From JANXVV01 sp038230975 (GTDB lineage: Bacteria > Planctomycetota > Phycisphaerae > Tepidisphaerales > Tepidisphaeraceae): a stretch of 5,543 bases of DNA. How positions within the stretch are numbered: position 1 is the stretch's first letter; each line of letters opens with the position of its first letter. A program made the position numbers and the translations under genes. The DNA lies in the NCBI GenBank assembly GCA_038230975.1, contig JBBRMF010000325.1, positions 1-5,543 on the forward strand, read 5' to 3'. The notes under the pieces are model-generated. The model was not told the DNA's origin and made no database searches. It saw nothing but the letters and a program-made list of their open reading frames with translations. Positions 1 through 4,891 of this stretch are shown here, in pieces.

Positions 1-250
1 CCACCGCGTGAAACGGCACCCCCGCCATCGGAATCTCATCCACCGCCCCCTTGTTCCGACTGGTCAGCGCCACGCCCAGCGTCTTGGCCGCCACCTTCGC
101 ATCGTCCCAAAACATTTCATAGAAATCCCCCATCCGAAAAAAGAGCACATACCCCGGATGCTGCTGCTTAAACTGCTGATACTGCCGCATCGCCGGTGAA
201 AGCGATGCCAGATCGATCGGCGGGGGTGGCGTGACTGAAACTTCATGCAT
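1..250 (-). CDS. mutS: DNA mismatch repair protein MutS, N-terminal fragment (runs off the window)
   Basis: MutS is the mismatch-recognition ATPase of post-replicative DNA repair in the cytoplasm. Only the first 83 codons are present; the frame is open at position 1. Translating the minus strand from the ATG at 250-248 gives a proline-rich start (residues 8-11), then the mismatch-binding domain I signature: QQFKQQHPGY at 25-34, FRMGDFYEMF at 38-47, TLGVALTSR at 57-65 and IPMAGVPFHAV at 73-83. F43 and E45 correspond to the Phe-X-Glu pair that in studied MutS proteins wedges into the mismatch, so the lesion-reading residues are intact. The ATG at 250 is preceded by a weak GAG about 8 bases upstream; the in-family sequence begins around residue 19, so a short N-terminal leader is normal. 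The gene upstream on the same strand ends in a strong terminator, so mutS probably has its own promoter in about 251-348. Family assignment is very secure; the start is fairly secure. Confidence 0.96.
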   Translation of the reverse strand, partial: MHEVSVTPPPPIDLASLSPAMRQYQQFKQQHPGYVLFFRMGDFYEMFWDDAKVAAKTLGVALTSRNKGAVDEIPMAGVPFHAV

Positions 251-348
251 ACGGATTTCTCGTGAATTCCGTATCAAACACGCTTTGAAGAAATATCACA
301 ATACCCCGCCGAACAACATCCCTGCCCTACAGAGTCCCTCCCGACTCC

Positions 349-388
349 AAAAAAAACGCCCCGGCATCCTGCCGAGGCTGTTTTTTAA
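349..388 (-). terminator. Intrinsic terminator of the basic-peptide gene, bidirectional-looking
   Basis: The arms 358-366 (GCCCCGGCA) and 370-378 (TGCCGAGGC) form a nine-pair stem with one mismatch on the plus strand, which becomes a G-U wobble in minus-strand RNA, closed by a 3-base loop. Read on the minus strand the stem is followed by a run of eight T (349-356, after one G); read on the plus strand it is followed by six T (381-386). This is the classic rho-independent form. It lies 23 bases past the stop codon of the small gene at 411-500 and about 100 bases before the mutS start, so it should separate the two transcripts. Confidence 0.88.
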
Positions 389-410
389 TTCGATGACCGT
401 GGCGAGAAGA

Positions 411-500
411 TCACTTCTTCTTGGCCTTGGCCTTCGTCGCTGCGGGCTTGGCCGCAGACTTGGTGGTCTTCTTCGAGACCGGCTTCTTGGGGGTTGCCAT
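411..500 (-). CDS. Tiny lysine/alanine-rich basic protein, histone-H1-tail-like (29 aa)
   Basis: The minus strand from ATG 500-498 to TGA 413-411 encodes 29 residues beginning MATPKKPVSKKTTKS and ending TKAKAKKK. About a third of the residues are lysine; nearly all the rest are alanine, threonine, proline and serine, with no acidic residue. That composition matches the low-complexity tails of bacterial histone-H1-like and extended HU proteins, which contact the DNA backbone; a nucleic-acid-binding role is inference from charge alone. The gene looks real despite its length: a consensus Shine-Dalgarno AAGGAGGT sits five bases before the ATG, and a strong intrinsic terminator follows the stop, making a self-contained single-gene unit. 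It lies upstream of mutS on the same strand, but the terminator argues against co-transcription. There is no signal peptide or membrane segment. It could also be a ribosome-associated or RNA-binding peptide. Confidence 0.8.
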   Translation of the reverse strand: MATPKKPVSKKTTKSAAKPAATKAKAKKK

Positions 501-701
501 GTGTGACCTCCTTTCTTTGAGGTAAATACATTGGAGCCGAGAGCACTCTATCATAGACATCGCCACAACATCTAGTGGAAAATCAATAAATTTTCATCAA
601 TTTACACTATTGGCACGAACCGCACTTTGACGATCCGTCTGTCAGCGATCGCCTTCATCGCGCGATCGCCACGGCAACCTCCAAGAAAGGACACCCATTC
701 C
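501..701. promoter_or_regulatory. Divergent intergenic region with AT-rich core and two GCGATCGCC copies
   Basis: This stretch separates the leftward basic-peptide gene from the rightward gene at 702 and should hold both promoters. An AT-rich core lies at about 575-610. A TATGAT-like -10 for the minus strand is possible at 550-555, but no good -35 pairs with it, so no promoter is assigned. The nine-base word GCGATCGCC occurs twice, at 645-653 and 662-670, 17 bases apart start to start; each contains the palindrome GCGATCGC. They could be an operator pair or a chance feature. A rightward frame can be extended upstream to 627 but lacks a convincing ribosome site there. Confidence 0.35.
506..513 (-). 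promoter_or_regulatory. Consensus ribosome binding site of the basic-peptide gene
   Basis: The minus strand reads AAGGAGGT here, a full match to the anti-Shine-Dalgarno core, five bases before the ATG at 500. It is by far the strongest ribosome binding site in the window; most other genes here have weak or no such motif. It fixes the start of the 29-residue reading frame and suggests high translation. Confidence 0.85.
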
Positions 702-920
702 ATGAACGCAGCCGAACAAGTCAAAGTGACCATCGACCTGAATCAAGTCGCTCGAAATCTACGCGCGCCGGATGGCAATTCCGCCGGTGTCGAATCCGCC
801 CGAACCTTCCTCCAATACGCCGGCTTCCAATCCGCCGCCGACGGCACCTGGATCGGCACCCGCCATCAACTCCGCCGCTTCAACCCCGGTGAAATCGTCA
901 GCGTCGAATCCATCGATTAG
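702..920 (+). CDS. Hypothetical protein, 72 aa, unrecognised
   Basis: I do not recognise this family. From ATG 702 to TAG 918-920 it encodes 72 residues, soluble, with no signal peptide, membrane segment or cysteine. The middle, SARTFLQYAGFQSAADGTWI at 29-48, looks like a short helix followed by a turn; the C-terminal part, LRRFNPGEIVSVESID, ends in a beta-like strand. The sequence is balanced and protein-like, and the third codon positions are GC-rich as in its neighbours, which supports coding. The start at 702 is chosen because AAAGGA lies ten bases upstream; the upstream extension to 627 would add 25 arginine-rich residues across the two GCGATCGCC copies and looks non-coding. It stands alone: divergent from the basic-peptide gene, convergent with the DUF3472 gene, and followed by about 200 bases of repeat-like DNA. 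No function is proposed. Confidence 0.65.
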   Translation: MNAAEQVKVTIDLNQVARNLRAPDGNSAGVESARTFLQYAGFQSAADGTWIGTRHQLRRFNPGEIVSVESID

Positions 921-932
921 CTTGTATTTCCA

Positions 933-957
933 GGGCCGCTTTAGCGGACGGAATCGT
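933..957 (+). repeat. Dispersed short palindromic repeat, copy 1 (core TTTAGCGGACGGAATCGT)
   Basis: The 18-base sequence at 940-957 recurs exactly at 2457-2474, in the same orientation. The similarity extends to the left as AGGGCCGC here against AGGGTCCGA there. Within this copy CCGCT-TT-AGCGG (936-947) is self-complementary and would form a small hairpin. It begins 13 bases after the stop codon of the 72-residue gene. The short core TTTAGCGG also appears in the inverted repeat at 4818-4891. It behaves like a REP-type intergenic element; the mechanism is unknown. Confidence 0.7.
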
Positions 958-973
958 GCGACGAAGAGGAGTT

Positions 974-1003
974 AGCCACAGATAAACACAGATGTGCACG
1001 GAT
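974..1003 (+). repeat. CACAGAT-type tandem-like repeat segment
   Basis: The segment contains CCACAGATA, ACACAGATG and GCACGGATC in succession, so the CACAGAT word recurs about every nine to ten bases with drift. It has no coding potential of note. From memory, similar CACAGAT-rich stretches are scattered between genes in Planctomycetota and Verrucomicrobiota genomes; this was not checked here. Confidence 0.5.
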
Positions 1004-1023
1004 CAAAGAATCCAGAAATCAGA

Positions 1024-1118
1024 CCACAGAGCTCACAGAGACTACCTCGACGCAAATGTCAGGCAAGGCGTCGAACGAGTCTCCGTAGGCTCTGTGGCAA
1101 ATTTTTTGATTTGTATTT
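1024..1118 (+). repeat. Long inverted repeat with CCACAGAG ends and a following T-rich tract (possible terminator)
   Basis: The outer arms are 1024-1043 (CCACAGAGCTCACAGAGACT) and 1078-1097; the reverse complement of the second matches the first at 16 of 20 positions. An inner perfect pair, TCGACGC at 1047-1053 and GCGTCGA at 1068-1074, continues the same stem around a loop at 1054-1067. The plus strand then reads CAAATTTTTTGATTTGTATT, a T-rich tract at about 1098-1118. The whole could stop rightward transcription from the gene ending at 920, facing the convergent DUF3472 gene that ends at 1122. The CCACAGAG/CACAGAG wording suggests a dispersed repeat that also serves as a terminator. Confidence 0.6.
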
Positions 1119-1121
1119 TTC

Positions 1122-2381
1122 TCAAGGCAACTTGATTTCCGGTGCCTTTCCCCCCGCCGGCCTCGTAATCCTGTCCCCTTTTTTCACCGGCTCTGCCACA
1201 AAACCCCCGTTCGATAAATAGAAGCGTCCCTCCCCCGTCAGCCCCGCTCCATAATCCCGCCGATCATTCCACCCCGTCGCATCGTGCGTAAAAACCGCCG
1301 TCGTCAATTCGCGCCATTGGCCATCCTTCGTCTTCACCCACTGATTTCCAAACTCGCACAGCCGCCGAAGATGCCCATTCGCTCCGTCAAAATTTTCGTT
1401 GAACGAATACAACCCATGCAGCAACTTCCCATCGCGCGGCGCGCGGAATGAAGCGATTAATCCCCACTGCTGTTTGTCATTGAAATAAAAATATCCACTA
1501 TAGATTGTCGCATCCCCCTCCGACTTGGCCGTCACCAGACACTTCTGCGTCTCCCCCGTCTTCCACAAATAACTCAAATGGCTATGCCCACCCGTCCCCT
1601 CATTCCCAAAATCCCGGGCCACTACCCCATCCCCCTTCGCCAGTAGTTTCACCCGATTCTCATCCACCACTTTCGATCGATTCACCGCTTCATTCCCCGC
1701 ATCCCACACGCTGAAAATAACATGCCGCTCGGTTGGACTGATCACCTGGATTCCAAAATACCCTCGCGAAAAACCGCACGCCTCATAATACGTCGCCACC
1801 GGGTCGGTCAACGGCGTCAGCACATTGTAAAACCACTCGACCTGCTCCTCTTTTTGCAGCGGAAAATTCAAATGCACCGAAGCCGCATTGCGACGTGGTT
1901 TCAAGTTAAAAAATGCCCCCTTCACCGCCGCCCCGGACAAATCCAGATGTTCCACATCCCCAAATGCCTTGCCGCTTTTTTTGATCCCCTTCAATTCAAA
2001 TGTCTGATACCCCGCCTTCGCCACGACAAACTTCCCAAAATCCACGGGCGCGGTATCCCCTCTCCCCTGCAATTCCGCCTCTTTCGATTGCCCACCCATC
2101 GTCATCTTCAAAGTCGCGCTCTCTCCCTTCGGCAACTTGACCGCCACGCCCACGTTCACGTCACCCACCTCCAAAATCCCTCCCCACAAGATGGCATCCG
2201 AAGTTCCCCAACCGGTGATGCCCTCCTTCCCCACCCGCGCGGCCCGAACATTCGGCTCCAGATAAGCCGTCGATGCCGGCACAGTCATCTCCTGCGCACC
2301 CACCGGCAGCCATCCGAAGAACAGCGGAAAAAAACCGAGCGTCAATCCCGTCCAACGAAAATCGCGTTTGGTCATACCCAT
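1122..2381 (-). CDS. Secreted DUF5077/DUF3472 protein (probable extracellular carbohydrate-related protein)
   Basis: The 419-residue product has a Sec-type signal peptide (basic residues at 5-6, hydrophobic stretch about 12-28, likely cleavage near VGA-QE at 27-31), so it is exported. After it come two regions: a beta-rich N-terminal part (about 36-155) with the look of DUF5077, and a DUF3472 domain (about 165-395) shown by GYFGIQV at 207-213, HVIFSVWDAG at 220-229, FGNEGTGGHSHLSYLWKTGE at 258-277, SGYFYF at 295-300 and FTHDATG at 364-370. This two-domain order is the usual one for the family. The biochemical function is not established; both regions are beta-sandwich-like and the family often sits among polysaccharide genes, so glycan binding or processing is inference. 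Possible starts are TTG 2384, ATG 2381 and ATG 2375; ATG 2381 is preferred because GGA lies six bases before it. It is divergent from the oxidase-assembly run, with 142 bases between. Confidence 0.9.
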   Translation of the reverse strand: MGMTKRDFRWTGLTLGFFPLFFGWLPVGAQEMTVPASTAYLEPNVRAARVGKEGITGWGTSDAILWGGILEVGDVNVGVAVKLPKGESATLKMTMGGQSKEAELQGRGDTAPVDFGKFVVAKAGYQTFELKGIKKSGKAFGDVEHLDLSGAAVKGAFFNLKPRRNAASVHLNFPLQKEEQVEWFYNVLTPLTDPVATYYEACGFSRGYFGIQVISPTERHVIFSVWDAGNEAVNRSKVVDENRVKLLAKGDGVVARDFGNEGTGGHSHLSYLWKTGETQKCLVTAKSEGDATIYSGYFYFNDKQQWGLIASFRAPRDGKLLHGLYSFNENFDGANGHLRRLCEFGNQWVKTKDGQWRELTTAVFTHDATGWNDRRDYGAGLTGEGRFYLSNGGFVAEPVKKGDRITRPAGGKAPEIKLP

Positions 2382-2447
2382 CAATAATCCAACGGCGCTT
2401 TCAAAGTTTCAATCATCAAACTGTCGGCAATGAAACCCGATCCTTAT

Positions 2448-2474
2448 AGGGTCCGATTTAGCGGACGGAATCGT
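2448..2474 (+). repeat. Dispersed short palindromic repeat, copy 2 (core TTTAGCGGACGGAATCGT)
   Basis: Positions 2457-2474 match 940-957 exactly over 18 bases, same orientation. GTCCG (2451-2455) and CGGAC (2462-2466) pair around ATTTAG to form a small hairpin. Combining the copies suggests a fuller palindrome of the form GTCCGC-TTTA-GCGGAC, each copy having lost one part. This copy lies in the divergent spacer between the DUF3472 gene and the ABC permease gene, so it could affect either promoter or simply be parked there. Confidence 0.7.
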
Positions 2475-2507
2475 CGTCCAACTCTCGCCAACCCCCCATC
2501 CCTCGCA

Positions 2508-2513
2508 TACAAT
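2508..2513 (+). promoter_or_regulatory. Possible -10 box for the oxidase-assembly run
   Basis: TACAAT lies 10 bases before the ATG at 2524. No TTGACA-like -35 stands at 16-18 bases upstream. If used, transcription would start about 4 bases before the ATG, giving a nearly leaderless message, consistent with the absence of a Shine-Dalgarno before this gene. The call rests on one hexamer and is weak. Confidence 0.25.
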
Positions 2514-2523
2514 CTAACGTCTT

Positions 2524-3390
2524 ATGTCCTCAGCCGCCGCCATCAACTTCCCCGCCCAAACCCCGTATGCACCCGTCGTGCCGCGTCTATGGCTGCCCGC
2601 GTTATCCCTCTGCCAGCGAGAACTGATCCGCTTCATCCGCCAGAAGCATCGCATTATTGGAGCCCTCGCCACGCCGATCGTTTTCTGGTTGCTCATCGGT
2701 GGCGGAATGGGCCGCAGCTTCCAGTCCCCTGGCTCGGCAGCATCGCCGGCTGCGTCAGGCACCGCTGGCGGATACATGGCGTATTTCTTTCCCGGCACCG
2801 TCGTGATGATCCTGCTCTTTACCGCAATCTTTTCGACGATTTCCATCATCGAAGACCGCCGTGAGGGATTCCTGCAATCAGTCCTAGTCGCCCCCATTTC
2901 CCCGATGGTCATCGTTCTGGGTAAAGTGCTCGGCGGCACAGTCCTGGCCTTTGGACAAGGGCTTATTTTTCTTGCGCTCTCGCCGTTGATTGGATTTCAT
3001 TACACCTTTTTTTCGCTGCTTGCGGCCATGCTGATGATGTTTGTCATGAGCTTCGCATTGACCGCTCTTGGTTTTTGTATCGCCTGGCGAATGAGTTCAA
3101 CGCAAGGGTTTCATGCCATCATGAATTTGTTTTTGATGCCCATGTGGTTCCTGTCCGGCGCACTTTTCCCGGCAGCGGGTGCCTGGGTTGGATTGAAATG
3201 GGCGATATTCTGTAACCCGCTGAGCTACGGCCTGGCGGGTTTACGGCAAACTATGCAGTGGACGGAACCGCATACAATGGCGCTCGGTGGATTGCCCGTG
3301 AACCTTGCCGTCAGTATCCTTTTCGCCTCAGTGATGTTCCTGATCGCAAGCGCGCTGGCCACCGGTCGGGTGTCGGCGGATCTCCAGTAA
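2524..3390 (+). CDS. ABC-2 type transporter permease
   Basis: The 288-residue product is an integral inner-membrane permease of the ABC-2 family (the DrrB/NodJ-like type), which needs a separate ATPase to drive export. A cytoplasmic N-terminus with the amphipathic LCQRELIRFIRQKHR (29-43) leads into about six membrane segments: roughly 44-60, 84-108, 132-155, 160-186, 198-217 and 260-280. EDRREGFLQSVLVAPISP (110-127) is the conserved cytoplasmic coupling region between segments 2 and 3, and MPMWFLSGALFP with NPLSYGLAGLR (205-241) is the family C-terminal signature. Cargo cannot be read from the sequence. ATG 2524 has no ribosome site; GTG 2578 is an alternative that would still keep the amphipathic helix. 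It leads a tight run: the SCO gene starts nine bases after its stop. No ATP-binding partner gene lies in the window, which is unusual for a two-gene exporter. Confidence 0.93.
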   Translation: MSSAAAINFPAQTPYAPVVPRLWLPALSLCQRELIRFIRQKHRIIGALATPIVFWLLIGGGMGRSFQSPGSAASPAASGTAGGYMAYFFPGTVVMILLFTAIFSTISIIEDRREGFLQSVLVAPISPMVIVLGKVLGGTVLAFGQGLIFLALSPLIGFHYTFFSLLAAMLMMFVMSFALTALGFCIAWRMSSTQGFHAIMNLFLMPMWFLSGALFPAAGAWVGLKWAIFCNPLSYGLAGLRQTMQWTEPHTMALGGLPVNLAVSILFASVMFLIASALATGRVSADLQ

Positions 3391-3399
3391 GAAAGGCTC

Positions 3400-4038
3400 A
3401 TGAGTAAAGGCCAGAAAATTGTCACTGTCGCGCTGTGGAGCGTACTCGTCACCGTCATGGTCGCCGTCATCGGAGCCGGAGCTTGGGATCGTCTGAACGG
3501 CGACGGTGGTCGCCCGTCCGGATTTGCCAAGGTTTTGGACAAGATGTGGGCCGCGCCGGCTTTCGCATTTACCGATCAGAACAACCAACCCTTCACCGAC
3601 CAAAATCTCCACGGCCATCCTTACATCGCGGATTTTGTCTTTACCCAATGCGCCGGCCCTTGCCCGCTCGTCACGGCCAAGATGGTCCAACTTCAAAAGA
3701 TGACCAAACCCGGAGTCTATTTGGTCTCGTTCTCCGTCGATCCGATAAATGACACTCCTGCCGCATTGAAGGAGTATGCCTCTAAGTTCAACGTCGACCC
3801 CGCCCGATGGCATTTCCTCACCGGCAAACCCGAGGCGATTTATGAGTTCACCAAGGGCATGAAAATCTCCTCCCAACCCGCCGATGCCCAAAGCCCGATC
3901 ATCCATTCCACCCAATTGTTGCTCGTTGACGGCGACGGTCAGGTGCGCGGCATCTACAGCACCGGTGAACATGCCGACCCGGAAACCCTGAACCGTCTGG
4001 CCAAAGATGCCGACTCCCTGTTTGCTAAACCTCGATAA
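3400..4038 (+). CDS. SCO1/SenC family copper chaperone for cytochrome oxidase assembly
   Basis: The 212-residue product is a membrane-anchored, thioredoxin-fold protein of the SCO1/SenC/PrrC family, which delivers copper to, or reduces, the CuA site of haem-copper oxidases on the outer face of the inner membrane. An uncleaved anchor spans about 7-28. The soluble domain starts at about 52 (PAFAFTDQNNQPF). The copper ligands are present: C84 and C88 in FTQCAGPCP (a CxxxC motif) and H169 in PIIHST. SVDP at 112-115 and VDGDGQVRGIY at 176-186 are further family marks. The length is typical. The start at ATG 3400 has AAAGG just upstream and sits nine bases after the permease stop, so translation is probably coupled. 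The next gene, DUF420, starts eight bases after its stop. With all three metal ligands kept, it should be active; whether it serves an aa3- or another type of oxidase is not visible here. Confidence 0.96.
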   Translation: MSKGQKIVTVALWSVLVTVMVAVIGAGAWDRLNGDGGRPSGFAKVLDKMWAAPAFAFTDQNNQPFTDQNLHGHPYIADFVFTQCAGPCPLVTAKMVQLQKMTKPGVYLVSFSVDPINDTPAALKEYASKFNVDPARWHFLTGKPEAIYEFTKGMKISSQPADAQSPIIHSTQLLLVDGDGQVRGIYSTGEHADPETLNRLAKDADSLFAKPR

Positions 4039-4046
4039 AGTTCCCC

Positions 4047-4523
4047 ATGATACTTCCTTCGCTTCTTGCGATATCGCTGGCTGATTTCCCCTTCCCCCCG
4101 GTGAATGCATCGCTCAATGCCGCGAGCGCCGTCTTTCTAATTATCGCATTGATCTTCATCAAAAACCGCAACGTGCGCGGCCACGTGTTTTTCATCCTCT
4201 CCGCCGTCACCACCTCAACCATATTCCTCGGCTTCTACCTCACCTTTCACACCTATCGGGCCATGCACGGAATCGCCGTCACCCGCTTCCCCGCCACCAA
4301 CTCTCTGCGCCTGCTGTATCAGGCGATTCTTCTCACGCACACGATCCTCGCCGTCGCGACGCTACCGCTGGTCATCATCACGCTCTTGCGAGCGCTCCGA
4401 AAAGATTGGGTCCGCCATCGTAAAATCGCCATCTGGACCTTCCCCATCTGGCTTTACGTTTCCGTCACCGGCGTTATCATCTACTGGATGTTATCCGCCG
4501 CCGGTGCATATAATCCGCAGTAG
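4047..4523 (+). CDS. DUF420 membrane protein, likely oxidase assembly factor
   Basis: The 158-residue product is an integral membrane protein matching DUF420. Four membrane segments are visible at about 22-40, 46-67, 88-115 and 126-150. Family features are PPVNASLNAAS at 17-27, the FLGFYLTFH stretch ending in H68, LLYQAILLTHTILA at 89-102 and FPIWLYVSVTGVIIYWML at 132-149. Histidines H46, H68, H98 and H124 lie at or near the segment ends, the arrangement expected if the family binds haem or metal; that binding is inference. DUF420 proteins commonly neighbour cytochrome oxidase and SCO genes, and a Gram-positive member has been linked to oxidase maturation (from memory). ATG 4047 follows the SCO stop by eight bases with no clear ribosome site, so translation is likely coupled. 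A 35-base gap leads to the next gene on the same strand. Confidence 0.93.
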   Translation: MILPSLLAISLADFPFPPVNASLNAASAVFLIIALIFIKNRNVRGHVFFILSAVTTSTIFLGFYLTFHTYRAMHGIAVTRFPATNSLRLLYQAILLTHTILAVATLPLVIITLLRALRKDWVRHRKIAIWTFPIWLYVSVTGVIIYWMLSAAGAYNPQ

Positions 4524-4558
4524 CGGTCGATGATTGAAATGAAGTCCGGAAAAAAACC

Positions 4559-4807
4559 ATGAAGCGATTCACCCCCATTCTCACCCTGCTGTTTGTGCTG
4601 GCCATCTGCCTGTTGATCGTCAGCGCTGCCTCCGCCTGCCCGATGTGCAAAGATTCTCTCGCCACCGCCAAGAACGACATGCAGAACACCGGCGGTGGTT
4701 CCGTCGGTGGCGGTTTCAACAACAGCATCTACACCATGCTGGTGGGTTTCTTCGGTGCCGTTGGCTTAGTCACCTTCAATCTCGTTCGCGGCATACGCGG
4801 TAAGTAA
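4559..4807 (+). CDS. Small exported membrane protein with CPMC motif
   Basis: This 82-residue protein has a signal-like N-terminus (K2, R3, hydrophobic 6-26), then immediately CPMCKDSLATA (27-37), a glycine-rich linker (45-53, including GGGSVGGG) and a C-terminal membrane segment at about 58-76 ending in basic residues RGIRGK. If signal peptidase I cuts after ASA (24-26), the mature protein would start exactly with the CxxC pair (C27, C30) on the outer face, held by the C-terminal anchor with the basic tail inside. ASAC at 24-27 is also a poor lipobox, so lipidation of C27 is an alternative. C17 lies within the leader. A CxxC next to a SCO gene suggests thiol exchange or copper/haem handling for oxidase assembly; this is inference, as I know no characterised homologue. 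GGA nine bases before ATG 4559 is a weak ribosome site. It ends the four-gene run, followed by a long inverted repeat. Confidence 0.85.
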   Translation: MKRFTPILTLLFVLAICLLIVSAASACPMCKDSLATAKNDMQNTGGGSVGGGFNNSIYTMLVGFFGAVGLVTFNLVRGIRGK

Positions 4808-4817
4808 CCTCGTCACC

Positions 4818-4891
4818 TTTTAGCGGTCGTGCCGAAGGCACACGTTTCTTCTCATCTATTAAAACACGTGGCTTCGGCACTGCCGCTAAAA
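4818..4891. repeat. Long imperfect inverted repeat between convergent genes
   Basis: The left arm 4818-4845 begins TTTTAGCGG and the right arm 4866-4891 ends CCGCTAAAA. On the reverse complement the arms share TTTTAGCGG, then two mismatched bases, then GTGCCGAAG, and end with ACGT. The left arm also contains a smaller perfect hairpin, GTGCC-GAA-GGCAC (4829-4841). It separates the convergent CPMC gene (stop at 4807) and zinc-ribbon gene (stop at 4896), where a bidirectional stop would be expected, but the flanking tracts are T on the left and A on the right, the reverse of an intrinsic terminator. It is better described as a REP-like element. The TTTAGCGG core links it to the repeat copies at 933 and 2448. 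Confidence 0.75.

Noticed and set aside
231..506. A 91-codon plus-strand open frame across the mutS leader and the basic-peptide gene
   Set aside because: It crosses the intrinsic terminator and is antisense to the lysine-rich gene, which has a consensus ribosome site; its leucine/arginine/glycine-rich end is the complement of the lysine codons.
627..701. N-terminal extension of the 72-residue protein to position 627
   Set aside because: The added 25 residues are low in protein character and no ribosome site precedes 627, while AAAGGA precedes the ATG at 702.
974..1097. CRISPR array in the CACAGA-rich stretch
   Set aside because: The words drift, the spacing is about 9-10 bases, and there are no uniform repeats with unique spacers nor any cas gene.
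1722..2387. A 221-codon plus-strand open frame opposite the DUF3472 gene
   Set aside because: Antisense to a confidently recognised protein; histidine/proline/arginine-rich composition typical of a shadow frame, with no ribosome site.
2514..2939. A 141-codon minus-strand open frame opposite the ABC permease gene
   Set aside because: Antisense shadow of a gene with clear ABC-2 motifs; no recognisable motif of its own.
3328..4110. A 260-codon minus-strand open frame opposite the SCO gene
   Set aside because: It lies antisense to the clear SCO1 gene and the end of the permease gene, has no family features, and is explained by the GC-rich codon pattern of the plus-strand genes.
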